Below, piece after piece: positions 39,087 through 46,886 of a stretch of 46,886 nucleotides of DNA; positions within the stretch are counted from its first letter, which is position 1, and each line of letters begins with the position of its first letter. A program made the position numbers and the translations under genes. The notes below the pieces were generated by a model. It did not search any database, was not told the DNA's origin, and was given only the letters and a program-made list of their open reading frames with translations. Source of the stretch: Pseudomonadota bacterium (GTDB taxonomy: Bacteria > Pseudomonadota > Gammaproteobacteria > Pseudomonadales > Halieaceae); the NCBI GenBank assembly GCA_002862405.1, contig PKCZ01000011.1, positions 1 through 46,886 on the forward strand. The letters are read 5' to 3'.

Positions 39087-39114
39087 ATTATGTAGTAAAT
39101 TTACAAATATTCAA
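39087..39114 (-). promoter_or_regulatory. Predicted gap promoter with embedded HexR-like operator
   Basis: On the minus strand -35 TTGAAT (39109-39114), a 16-nt spacer and -10 CATAAT (39087-39092). The palindrome TGTAAATTTACTACA (39091-39105) fills the spacer and supplies the first two bases of the -10. Transcription would start near 39080, leaving about 16 nt of leader holding the Shine-Dalgarno. This is a classic repressor position; release on KDPG would induce gap. Confidence 0.75.
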
Positions 39115-39141
39115 ATTTATTTGCGTGAAATTGCTAATTTT

Positions 39142-39177
39142 TTTAGTTTTATTACAAGTATTGGCGATTAAATTACA
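39142..39177. promoter_or_regulatory. Two further HexR-like half or near-full sites between gap and hexR
   Basis: TTTAGTTTTATTACA (39142-39156) has one mismatch to a HexR-type palindrome. GGCGATTAAATTACA (39163-39177) keeps a good right half with three mismatches on the left. Their AT-rich setting makes chance matches possible. Confidence 0.4.
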
Positions 39178-39215
39178 GAATTTCGGTGCCTCCGCCCAAA
39201 AAGTGAGGCATCATT

Positions 39216-39230
39216 CGTAATATTCTTACC
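39216..39230. promoter_or_regulatory. Possible HexR autoregulatory site before hexR
   Basis: CGTAATATTCTTACC contains the exact inverted repeat GTAA-N5-TTAC, with both outermost bases off consensus. It ends 16 nt before the hexR ATG and could let HexR limit its own and ppc expression. Confidence 0.45.
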
Positions 39231-39246
39231 AAATGCGGAATGCGTA

Positions 39247-40104
39247 ATGACGTCCGAACCCAATCTGCTGGCCGTCATTCAGCGACAGCTGAATGAGCTC
39301 AACAAGTCCGAAGCGAAGGTGGCACTGGCCATTCTGAACGCACCGGAAGAAGCGACACGTTCCAGTATTGCGTCTCTCGCAGCGTCGGCAGGCGTGAGTG
39401 AACCCAGCGTGAATCGTTTTTGCAAGCGCTTTGGTGCCACAGGTTTCCCTGACTTCAAGCTACAGCTAGCGACGTCCTTGGCTTCAGGCGTGCGCTACGT
39501 TAGTCGGGCAGTTGAGTTCTCTGACGACATCAACACGTTCCCAACCAAGCTCTTCGATAACGCGATCAACGCACTGATGACAGCGAAAGAAGAACTACCG
39601 TTAAAAGCCATCGCCCGGGCTGTTGACCAGATAGCGCAGGCGCGACGGGTGTATTTTTTCGGACTGGGCACCTCAGCCGCTGTCGCGCGCGATGCTGAAC
39701 ACAAGTTTTTCCGTTTTAACGTTCCGGTATTTACCCACGAAGATCCGCTAATGCAGCGAATGCTTGCTGCATCTGCCGGAGTGGGCGATCTATTCTTTTT
39801 TATCTCCCACACCGGGAGAACGAAAGTTTTGGTAGAAGCGGCTGAGATCGCTCGCCAAACAGAGGCCACGATTGTGTCTTTGACCGCGGAAGGCTCGCCT
39901 CTCGCAGATAAAAGCCATTGCTGCATCAATGTAAAAGTAGAAGAAGATACTGAGCAATATTTGCCCATGACGTCTCGACTGGTGCAGCTAGTCATTCTTG
40001 ATGTCCTCGCCGCGGGTGTAACCTTGCGCCGCGGAGAAGGCTTCACTCCTCACCTCGCTCGAATCAAAGACAGCCTGAAAGACACTAGATTCCAAACGAG
40101 CTAA
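39247..40104 (+). CDS. hexR: HexR-type transcriptional regulator (RpiR family)
   Basis: An RpiR-family regulator with an N-terminal helix-turn-helix (about 18-75; SSIASLAASAGVSEPSVNRFCKRFG) and a C-terminal SIS sugar-phosphate domain (about 125-260; FFGLGTSAAVARDAEHKFFRF ... FISHTGRT). HexR of Pseudomonas and Shewanella binds TGTAAT-type palindromes and senses KDPG. The assignment to HexR rather than another RpiR protein rests on the neighbouring gap and Entner-Doudoroff genes and the matching operators. At 285 residues it has the family length. GGAA precedes the ATG. ppc starts 3 nt after its stop. Confidence 0.92.
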   Translation: MTSEPNLLAVIQRQLNELNKSEAKVALAILNAPEEATRSSIASLAASAGVSEPSVNRFCKRFGATGFPDFKLQLATSLASGVRYVSRAVEFSDDINTFPTKLFDNAINALMTAKEELPLKAIARAVDQIAQARRVYFFGLGTSAAVARDAEHKFFRFNVPVFTHEDPLMQRMLAASAGVGDLFFFISHTGRTKVLVEAAEIARQTEATIVSLTAEGSPLADKSHCCINVKVEEDTEQYLPMTSRLVQLVILDVLAAGVTLRRGEGFTPHLARIKDSLKDTRFQTS

Positions 40105-40107
40105 CTG

Positions 40108-42723
40108 ATGACATATGACCATGTACTGGACACATCACCCCTTCGACAAAATGTACGCCTACTCGGAGACACCCTAGGCGAAATTATTCGAACAACGGTT
40201 GGGGAAGATCTTTTTCAAAGCATTGAATCCATCCGCCAAGCGTCGAAACTCGCCACCGAAGCGGAGCAAACCGCTGCGCTCTTTGATCAGCTTAAACGCC
40301 TGGATGCTGAGCAACTCTTGCTCATCTCACGCGGTTTCGCGCAGTTTCTGAACCTCGCAAATATTGCGGATCAACACTTCACGACCACCAAGTCAATGAG
40401 TAGTCGCTTCGGCGCATACGACCGTATTGTGGGCGCTATTAACGAACTTAGCGCGACAGCAAGCAAAGCTGAGCTGGCCAGCGCTATAGCCAACTTACAC
40501 ATGGATCTCGTGCTCACCGCGCACCCAACTGAGATTACTCGGCGAACACTCATTCACAAACATGGCGAGATTCATGATTGTCTGACGTGGCTCGACTCAG
40601 GTCGGGCCGACGAAGCCAAGGTGCAACGACGCCTGGCCGACTTGATCGCACAGATCTGGCATACCGAGGAGTTCCTTGAGCAGCGACCGACACCCATCGA
40701 CGAGGCGCGCTGGAGTTTTGCGGTCATCGAAAACTCACTGTGGGATGCGGTTCCCGAGTTCATGCGTGACTTGGACGCCATTGCCGATAAATTTGATTTG
40801 GACATCCCTCCGCGCTCGAAACCGGTCGTACGACTCTCAAGCTGGATTGGCGGTGATCGAGACGGAAACCCCAACGTCACGGCTAAAGTCACATTCCGCG
40901 CCATGATTATCAGTCGCTGGCAGGCGGCCGATCTTATTCTGCGAAACCTCGAAGAAATCTATGAGGAACTGTCGGTCACTAAGGCAACTGACGCGCTACG
41001 TGAGATCACAAGCGGCGCTAGAGAGCCCTATCGCGCTATTTTGAGACCCGTGCGAGACGCTGTTCGCAAGCAGCGGGACGGTTTGGGAGCGTATATTCAA
41101 GACGGCTCTCTGGCCCCACCCGCCTACTTACCGACAAACACTATCACTGACAGCCTGGAGCTCTGCCGCCAATCGCTATTAGCGATGGGTCTCGACGCAA
41201 TTGCTGACGGAAAACTCCTTGATTTGCTGCGACGCCTGGAGACCTTCGGCTCTCACCTAGTAACGCTCGATATTCGTCAGGAAAGCAGCCGTCATAGTGA
41301 TGTCATCGGTGAAATCACAGAAGCATTGGGGCTAGGCGATTATCAGACATGGTCCGAACTGGAAAAACAGGCTTTTCTTGAAGCTGAAATCGCCAATCCA
41401 CGCCCGCTGCTGCCAATCAACTTTGTAGCATCAAAACCTTGCCAAGAGGTCATTGATACCTTCCGAGTCATTGCCAATGCACCACGAGAGGCGCTGGGCT
41501 GCTATGTCATTTCAATGGCGTCTCAACCGTCTGATGTGCTGGCAGTTCAACTCCTATTGAAAGCGACAGGTGGACCGCTGGACTTACCGGTTTCTCCACT
41601 ATTCGAAACGCTGGATGACCTTGACGGTGCGCCCGCGACAATCGATGCGTTACTCAGCAACGACGCTTTTAAAGCGAGGGCCAACAACGCCATAGTTATC
41701 ATGATTGGCTACTCCGATAGTGCAAAAGACGCCGGTATGTTGTCAGCGGGCTGGGCGCAATATCGAGCGCAGGAAGCGTTGCTAGACACCTGCCACTCTA
41801 AGGGGGTCAAGCTACAGTTGTTTCACGGTCGCGGCGGCACCATCGGACGAGGCGGTGCGCCGGCCCATCAAGCACTGCTGTCTCAGCCACCTGGCTCGCT
41901 GGAACAAGGACTGAGAGTGACCGAGCAAGGCGAAATGATCAGAGTGAAGCTCGGGCTCAAGCCGCTAGCGGTTAATACCCTTGGGCAGTACACCAGCGCG
42001 ATTCTTCGGGCCAACCTCACGCCACCACCCGTTCCAAAGCAAGCATGGCGTGAGCTCATGAATGAGCTTGCTGACAACGCCTGCACTGATTATCGAACGT
42101 GGGTTCGAGGGAACCCGCATTTTGTTGAGTACTTCCGCCAGGCAACCCCGGAGCCTGAGCTTGCAAGCCTCCCACTCGGCTCAAGGCCTGCGAGACGCCG
42201 AACTGGGGGTGGGATCGAGACACTCCGCGCGATTCCCTGGATTTTTGCCTGGTCGCAAAACCGCTTGGTCCTGCCAGCGTGGCTCGGGGCCGGCTCAGCG
42301 CTTGAGAAAGCCGCATCCTCAGGGAACATGTCAATGCTTAAGGAGATGCGTCACGAGTGGCCATTTTTTGCCTCCAGATTGTCCATGCTCGATATGGTCT
42401 ACGCCAAGTCAAATAGCATGATTAACGTGCTATACGACGAAACGCTGGTTAATCCAGAGTTGCGAGGTCTAGGACAAGATTTGCGCGAACAGCTCGCCAA
42501 GGACATCAACTCAGCCCAACGTATATTAGAGGTGGAAACACTTATGGCGGGTGATCCCTGGGGCTTGGAGTCGATTGGCTTGAGAAATGTTTATCTCGCT
42601 CCACTGAACCTGGTGCAGATAGAATTGCTGCGTCGTATTCGTGAAAGCGAAGATGCATCAGTACAGCGCGCACTGATGGTATCGATTGCCGGTGTCGCAG
42701 CAGGAATGCGCAACACCGGCTGA
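40108..42723 (+). CDS. ppc: Phosphoenolpyruvate carboxylase
   Basis: Carboxylates PEP to oxaloacetate, refilling the TCA cycle. The 871-residue protein has the catalytic His in VLTAHPTEITRRT (H139), the GGDRDGNPNVT loop, GYSDSAKDAGMLSAGWAQYRAQ, FHGRGGTIGRGG, and the C-terminal MRNTG that closes the active site. It starts only 3 nt after hexR with no strong Shine-Dalgarno, which implies co-transcription and translational coupling. That would tie anaplerosis to HexR control. Convergent with aceF, 21 nt apart. Confidence 0.98.
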   Translation: MTYDHVLDTSPLRQNVRLLGDTLGEIIRTTVGEDLFQSIESIRQASKLATEAEQTAALFDQLKRLDAEQLLLISRGFAQFLNLANIADQHFTTTKSMSSRFGAYDRIVGAINELSATASKAELASAIANLHMDLVLTAHPTEITRRTLIHKHGEIHDCLTWLDSGRADEAKVQRRLADLIAQIWHTEEFLEQRPTPIDEARWSFAVIENSLWDAVPEFMRDLDAIADKFDLDIPPRSKPVVRLSSWIGGDRDGNPNVTAKVTFRAMIISRWQAADLILRNLEEIYEELSVTKATDALREITSGAREPYRAILRPVRDAVRKQRDGLGAYIQDGSLAPPAYLPTNTITDSLELCRQSLLAMGLDAIADGKLLDLLRRLETFGSHLVTLDIRQESSRHSDVIGEITEALGLGDYQTWSELEKQAFLEAEIANPRPLLPINFVASKPCQEVIDTFRVIANAPREALGCYVISMASQPSDVLAVQLLLKATGGPLDLPVSPLFETLDDLDGAPATIDALLSNDAFKARANNAIVIMIGYSDSAKDAGMLSAGWAQYRAQEALLDTCHSKGVKLQLFHGRGGTIGRGGAPAHQALLSQPPGSLEQGLRVTEQGEMIRVKLGLKPLAVNTLGQYTSAILRANLTPPPVPKQAWRELMNELADNACTDYRTWVRGNPHFVEYFRQATPEPELASLPLGSRPARRRTGGGIETLRAIPWIFAWSQNRLVLPAWLGAGSALEKAASSGNMSMLKEMRHEWPFFASRLSMLDMVYAKSNSMINVLYDETLVNPELRGLGQDLREQLAKDINSAQRILEVETLMAGDPWGLESIGLRNVYLAPLNLVQIELLRRIRESEDASVQRALMVSIAGVAAGMRNTG

Positions 42724-42724
42724 G

Positions 42725-42744
42725 GCCGCGAAATGAGCCGCGGC
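42725..42744. other. GC-rich hairpin in the ppc/aceF convergent gap
   Basis: GCCGCG and CGCGGC flank an 8-nt loop and fill the 21-bp gap between the two convergent stop codons. There is no good T tract on either strand, so it is at best a weak terminator or a 3'-end stabiliser. Confidence 0.4.
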
Positions 42745-44457
42745 TTAGTTCATTGCAAGCTGTCTGATGTCACTCAGTAGTGCTACGAGGTAGGTCAAAA
42801 ACCGACCTGCAACACCGCCGTTCACAACACGGTGATCGTAGGACAGCGAGACTGGAAGCATGGTGCGGGGTTGGAATGCGGAGCCGTCCCACACGGGTTG
42901 GGTGGAGGCCTTGCTGACACCCAAGATGCCCACCTCTGGCGTGTTTACGATTGGTGTAAATCCATGCCCCCCAATATTCCCTAAGCTACTAACGGTAAAG
43001 ACCGCGCCTTGCATTTCGTCTGGCTTGAGCTTCTTGTCTTTCGCTTTCGCGGCAAGCTCCCGAATTTCATCACTCAATGTCCAAATAGACTTCTTGTCCG
43101 CATCACGGATAACTGGCACCACCAAACCGTTAGGTGTATCGACAGCCAGACCGATGTGGCAGTAGTCCTTGTAAACAAGCACATCGCCCTGTTTTGCCAG
43201 CGAACTCTTCAGCTTAGGGTTCGCATTAAGCGCAATCGCAACCGCTTTAATGATGAACGGTACGGGCGATAATTTGCTGCCTCGTTGCTCAGCCTCCGCT
43301 TTAAGCGAACTCCGGAAGGCTTCCAGATCAGTTACGTCTGCGTCATCAAACTGCGTGACGTGTGGCACGTTGAGCCACGACCTCGACATATTGGTCGCAG
43401 TGACTTTATCGATGCGTGATCTCTCTACATGAGTAACCGGACCAAACTTCGAGAAATCGATCTCCGCCACTTCCGGTATACCGCTACCCACGGAAACGGC
43501 GCGGGTCGCGGTATCAGCCAAACGCTGCGAAACGTACGCCTGTAAATCCTCTTTAACGATGCGCCCCTTGGGGCCTGACCCTTTTACAGCTGTCAGGTCG
43601 ACACCAAACTCACGAGCCAACTTCCGCACGGCAGGTCCAACGTATAAATCTGACGCGTCATCGGAGGCCGAGGAAAACGGCTGCGCGGAGACCTGAGGCG
43701 CACTCACCTGGGGAGCAGGATTGGCCGCGGCCACTGGTGGGGGTGTCTTCACAGCCGTGTCGGTGGAGTCAACGGCTGTCGCAGCAGCGGGTGTGGCTGC
43801 CGTCGCAGGTAATGAACCACCTGCAACGCTCAGCTTTATGAGCGCTGCCCCTTGAGTGACCGAGGCACCCTCTGCAATTAAGAGCTCTAGGACCTCACCT
43901 GCCGCAGGAGAAGGAACCTCCATTGATGCTTTATCGGACTCGAGCACGACGACCGAGTCGCCCATGCCGATCACATCGCCAACGCTAACGCAGAGCTCAA
44001 CGACCTCAACATCACCATCCGTGCCAATATTGGGCACTTCGACAATGTGCTCCGAAATCGCTTGGTCAGTGCTCGCTTCAAGATCAACTGAAACTTCCGA
44101 CCCCTCGCTGCCCTCATCCATCCGCTGCACACTAGTGAGGTTGGCATCAGGCGATACAGCGCTATGATCAGTGCTTAAAGCTTCCTGATGGCTCGCCTCA
44201 GCGTTATTACCGTCAGCCGCTGACGTATCCAGTACGAGAATGGCGTCGCCTTCAGATAGCTGGTCACCGACCGCCATCTTTAACTCGACCACAACACCGG
44301 CACGCGATGCCGGGATTTCCATGGAGGCCTTATCAGACTCGAGAACGATCAAGCTTTGCTCGAGCTCGATAGCATCACCCACCGCCACCAGAAGCTCGAC
44401 CACTTCGGCACCCTCGGCGCCACCAATATCAGGAACTACAATCGTTTGATATGTCAT
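42745..44457 (-). CDS. aceF: Pyruvate dehydrogenase E2, dihydrolipoyl acetyltransferase, two lipoyl domains
   Basis: The core of the pyruvate dehydrogenase complex, passing the acetyl group from E1 to CoA. Two lipoyl domains are visible, each with LESDKASMExP; the lipoylated Lys of the first is K43 and the second domain lies around residues 135-205. An Ala/Pro/Thr-rich linker follows, then the E1/E3-binding domain (VGPAVRKLAREFGVDLTAVKGSG, near 270-305) and the catalytic domain ending in SYDHRVVNGGVAG. At 570 residues it is shorter than E. coli E2, which has three lipoyl domains. It starts 14 nt after aceE. No lpd gene is in the window. Confidence 0.97.
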   Translation of the reverse strand: MTYQTIVVPDIGGAEGAEVVELLVAVGDAIELEQSLIVLESDKASMEIPASRAGVVVELKMAVGDQLSEGDAILVLDTSAADGNNAEASHQEALSTDHSAVSPDANLTSVQRMDEGSEGSEVSVDLEASTDQAISEHIVEVPNIGTDGDVEVVELCVSVGDVIGMGDSVVVLESDKASMEVPSPAAGEVLELLIAEGASVTQGAALIKLSVAGGSLPATAATPAAATAVDSTDTAVKTPPPVAAANPAPQVSAPQVSAQPFSSASDDASDLYVGPAVRKLAREFGVDLTAVKGSGPKGRIVKEDLQAYVSQRLADTATRAVSVGSGIPEVAEIDFSKFGPVTHVERSRIDKVTATNMSRSWLNVPHVTQFDDADVTDLEAFRSSLKAEAEQRGSKLSPVPFIIKAVAIALNANPKLKSSLAKQGDVLVYKDYCHIGLAVDTPNGLVVPVIRDADKKSIWTLSDEIRELAAKAKDKKLKPDEMQGAVFTVSSLGNIGGHGFTPIVNTPEVGILGVSKASTQPVWDGSAFQPRTMLPVSLSYDHRVVNGGVAGRFLTYLVALLSDIRQLAMN

Positions 44458-44471
44458 CTGTAGCGCCTTCC

Positions 44472-46886
44472 TCAGACCGTTGTAGGGTCTGGCTTCGCAG
44501 GATCGATACCCAAATCAGTCATGACTTTGGCAACATCTGCTCGTGAAACCACACCTCCATCTGCCAAGGCGGTCATTGCTGCCAGGACAACGTAGCGACG
44601 ATCAACCTCGAAGAATTCCCGCAGCTGTGCGCGCGTGTCACTCCGCCCGAAGCCATCAGTGCCAAGGACCGTAAAGCTGCGCGGCATAAACTCTCTAATC
44701 TGGTTGGTATGCGCTCTGATGTAATCAGTCGCAGCGATGATGGGACCCTCGGTCGGCGAGAGGCACTGCGTGACGTAAGGCACCTCCGGCTCCTCCGCAG
44801 GATTCATCATGTTGCGACGCGACACCTTATGGCCATCCCTCGCTAACTCATTGACGCTCGTCATGCTCCAGATATCCGCGGCAACACCATAATCCTTTTC
44901 CAGCATGACGGCGGCAGCTTCGACCTCTCGCATGATGGTTCCCGCGCTCATCAATTGAACGCGCTTCTTTCCTTTCTTGGTGGATTTCTTGAGCGGATAG
45001 AGGCCTCGGACAATGCCCTCTTCCACACCCTCAGGCATATCGGGATGGACATAGTTCTCGTTCATGGTCGTGATGTAATAGAAAACGTTTTCGCCGTCTT
45101 CAAACATGCGCTTCATGCCAGAACTGATAATGGTCGCTAGCTCATAGCTGTAAGTCGGGTCATAAGAAATGCAATTAGGAATGGTGGTGGCCATGAGATG
45201 GCTGTGACCATCCTGGTGCTGCAGACCCTCGCCATTCAGAGTCGTACGACCCGCCGTAGCGCCAATAAGGAAGCCTCGCGCCTGACTATCGCCTGCAGCC
45301 CACGCCAAATCATGAATTCGCTGGAATCCGAACATGGAGTAGAAGATGTAGAACGGCACCATCGGGTAATCTGATACCGAGTACGAAGTCGCAGCAGCAA
45401 GCCAGGCTGACATGGCGCCCGCCTCGTTAATGCCCTCCTCGAGAATCTGACCGGTCTCCTCCTCCTTGTAGTAGAGGATTTGTCCCGCGTCGTGTGGGGT
45501 GTATTGCTGGCCTACTGAAGAGTAAATACCTAACTGACGGAACATCCCTTCCATACCGAAGGTACGGGCCTCATCGGGAACAATAGGTACAACACGCTCG
45601 CCGATCTGCTTGTCCTTCACTAGAGAGGACAGCAAGCGGACGAGGGCCATGGTCGTTGAAATTTCGCGCTTACCACTGCCCTTTAGCTGGCTTGCATACG
45701 CGGACTGGGCCGGTGCTGGCAAGCTGTAAGACGTCGAACGACGCGCAGGGATGCTACCTCCAAGCTCTGCTCGACGCTCCCTGAGGTAACGCATTTCAGG
45801 GCTGTCCTCGGGTGGACGATAGAACGGCACGTCCTTTAAATCTTTATCGCTGATGGGCACGCCAAACCGATCCCTGAAGGCTTTTAAGCTTTTCAGATCG
45901 AGCTTCTTGAGCGAGTGTGTTTCATTACTCGCCTCACCTGCCTCACTGGTACCGTAGCCTTTCACCGTCATGGCGAGTATTGCAGTCGGCCGCTCTGTCT
46001 CTTCACAGGCAGCTGCGTAGGCCGCGTATACCTTATACGGGTCATGCCCGCCTCGGTTGAGATACATGATGTCGTCATCCGAGAGGTCTTTTACTAAATC
46101 AAGGGTTTCAGGGTACTTCCCGAAAAAGTGCTCTCGGGTATACGCGCCACCGTTGAACTTACAGTTTTGCAGTTCACCATCGCAGACTTCGTCCATCCGC
46201 TTTAGGAGCAGACCAGACTTATCCCGCTCCAACAGCGGATCCCAGCGTCGCCCCCAAACCACTTTAATCACATTCCAGCCAGCACCGCGAAAAACGCCCT
46301 CGAGCTCCTGAATAATTTTACTGTTGCCGCGAACCGGCCCATCCAATCTCTGAAGGTTGCAATTAACTACAAAGTGAAGATTACCCAAACCCTCACGCCC
46401 AGCGAGGCCAATCGCACCTAAGGACTCAGGCTCATCGCATTCGCCATCACCAAGGAAACACCAGACCTTTCTATCTCGATGGTCCACCAGGCCACGTTTT
46501 TGCTGATACTTCATAACATGTGCCTGGTAGATGGCTTGCAAAGGACCCAGCCCCATCGAAACTGTTGGGAACTGCCAGTAGTTCGGCATCAACCATGGGT
46601 GGGGATAGGACGATAGGCCTTTTCCTGAGACCTCACGTCGGAAGTTTTCGAGTTGGCTCTCGTCAAAAACACCTTCCAAATACGAGCGTGCATACATACC
46701 GGGCGCACTGTGTCCTTGATAGAAGACAAGATCCCCCGGATGGCCGTTTACGGTTCCACGGAGGAAATAGTTCATTCCCACGTCGTACAGCGTCGCGCTC
46801 GAACTGAAACTGGAGATATGACCCCCCAATCCGTCCTCGTTGTCGTTAGCACGCATGACCATAGCCATCGCGTTCCAACGAATAAG
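44472..46886 (-). CDS. aceE: Pyruvate dehydrogenase E1, homodimeric type (partial, N-terminus off window)
   Basis: The thiamine-diphosphate E1 of pyruvate dehydrogenase, decarboxylating pyruvate and acetylating E2. The window holds about 805 C-terminal residues. The reading frame stays open to the edge (LIRWNAMAMVM), so roughly the first 80 residues are outside. Motifs include GGHISSFSSSATLYDVG, FYQGHSAPGMYARSYLEG, the ThDP site GDGECDEPES...NCNLQRLDGPV, and EEGINEAGAMSAWLAAATSY. This is the long alpha-2 type found in gammaproteobacteria, paired with the AceF-type E2 downstream. Confidence 0.97.
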   Translation of the reverse strand, partial: LIRWNAMAMVMRANDNEDGLGGHISSFSSSATLYDVGMNYFLRGTVNGHPGDLVFYQGHSAPGMYARSYLEGVFDESQLENFRREVSGKGLSSYPHPWLMPNYWQFPTVSMGLGPLQAIYQAHVMKYQQKRGLVDHRDRKVWCFLGDGECDEPESLGAIGLAGREGLGNLHFVVNCNLQRLDGPVRGNSKIIQELEGVFRGAGWNVIKVVWGRRWDPLLERDKSGLLLKRMDEVCDGELQNCKFNGGAYTREHFFGKYPETLDLVKDLSDDDIMYLNRGGHDPYKVYAAYAAACEETERPTAILAMTVKGYGTSEAGEASNETHSLKKLDLKSLKAFRDRFGVPISDKDLKDVPFYRPPEDSPEMRYLRERRAELGGSIPARRSTSYSLPAPAQSAYASQLKGSGKREISTTMALVRLLSSLVKDKQIGERVVPIVPDEARTFGMEGMFRQLGIYSSVGQQYTPHDAGQILYYKEEETGQILEEGINEAGAMSAWLAAATSYSVSDYPMVPFYIFYSMFGFQRIHDLAWAAGDSQARGFLIGATAGRTTLNGEGLQHQDGHSHLMATTIPNCISYDPTYSYELATIISSGMKRMFEDGENVFYYITTMNENYVHPDMPEGVEEGIVRGLYPLKKSTKKGKKRVQLMSAGTIMREVEAAAVMLEKDYGVAADIWSMTSVNELARDGHKVSRRNMMNPAEEPEVPYVTQCLSPTEGPIIAATDYIRAHTNQIREFMPRSFTVLGTDGFGRSDTRAQLREFFEVDRRYVVLAAMTALADGGVVSRADVAKVMTDLGIDPAKPDPTTV

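Noticed and set aside
43660..43830. Ala/Pro/Thr-rich low-complexity stretch
   Set aside because: It encodes the usual flexible linker between the lipoyl and subunit-binding domains of AceF.

Overview
The window is chromosomal DNA from a gammaproteobacterium. Gene order (bamD divergent from rluD-pgeF-clpB; murJ/ribF-ileS-lspA-fkpB-ispH; fxsA upstream of groESL; aceE-aceF), the moderate GC content and a complete Entner-Doudoroff set under a HexR-type regulator fit a marine heterotroph of the Cellvibrionales/Halieaceae (OM60/NOR5) kind. That placement is an inference from gene content, not a phylogeny. Coding density is very high. I found no rRNA, tRNA, CRISPR array, insertion sequence, prophage or integrase, and no gene that is clearly broken. 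Both end genes, clpB and aceE, are cut by the window edge.

Layout. 1-7.2 kb: clpB (partial, with its own sigma-32 promoter), pgeF and rluD, then divergent bamD, nadE, a small membrane ORF and a DUF1338 gene that looks AT-richer than its neighbours. 7.3-18 kb: a long minus-strand block, sbcB, pyrB, a NUDIX gene and murJ, then ribF-ileS-lspA-fkpB-ispH, much of it with 1-8 nt overlaps. 18-26 kb: class I fumarase with a coiled-coil membrane protein, a stand-alone PuuD-type membrane protein, groES-groEL, fxsA, an unknown exported protein and an AmpG-like permease. 26-31 kb: acyl-CoA synthetase, a small membrane protein, an MBL-fold hydrolase, fabV, and on the plus strand a MAPEG protein.

31-46.9 kb is a central-carbon module. 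It holds a ROK sugar kinase, edd-glk-eda-zwf-pgl (the whole path from glucose to pyruvate plus glyceraldehyde-3-phosphate), gap divergent from hexR, hexR followed after 3 nt by ppc, and convergent aceF-aceE. Glucose is phosphorylated by Glk, oxidised by Zwf/Pgl and cleaved by Edd/Eda. Gap takes the triose half, while Ppc and pyruvate dehydrogenase sit at the PEP/pyruvate node.

The most interesting signals are regulatory. groESL carries both a perfect CIRCE operator and a near-perfect sigma-32 promoter, with CIRCE lying upstream of the -35. The edd and gap promoters each carry a HexR-like 15-bp palindrome whose last two bases form the start of the -10 hexamer, the same geometry at both. ppc appears to be co-transcribed with hexR. 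I did not find a convincing new multi-gene system; most of the window is conserved housekeeping.
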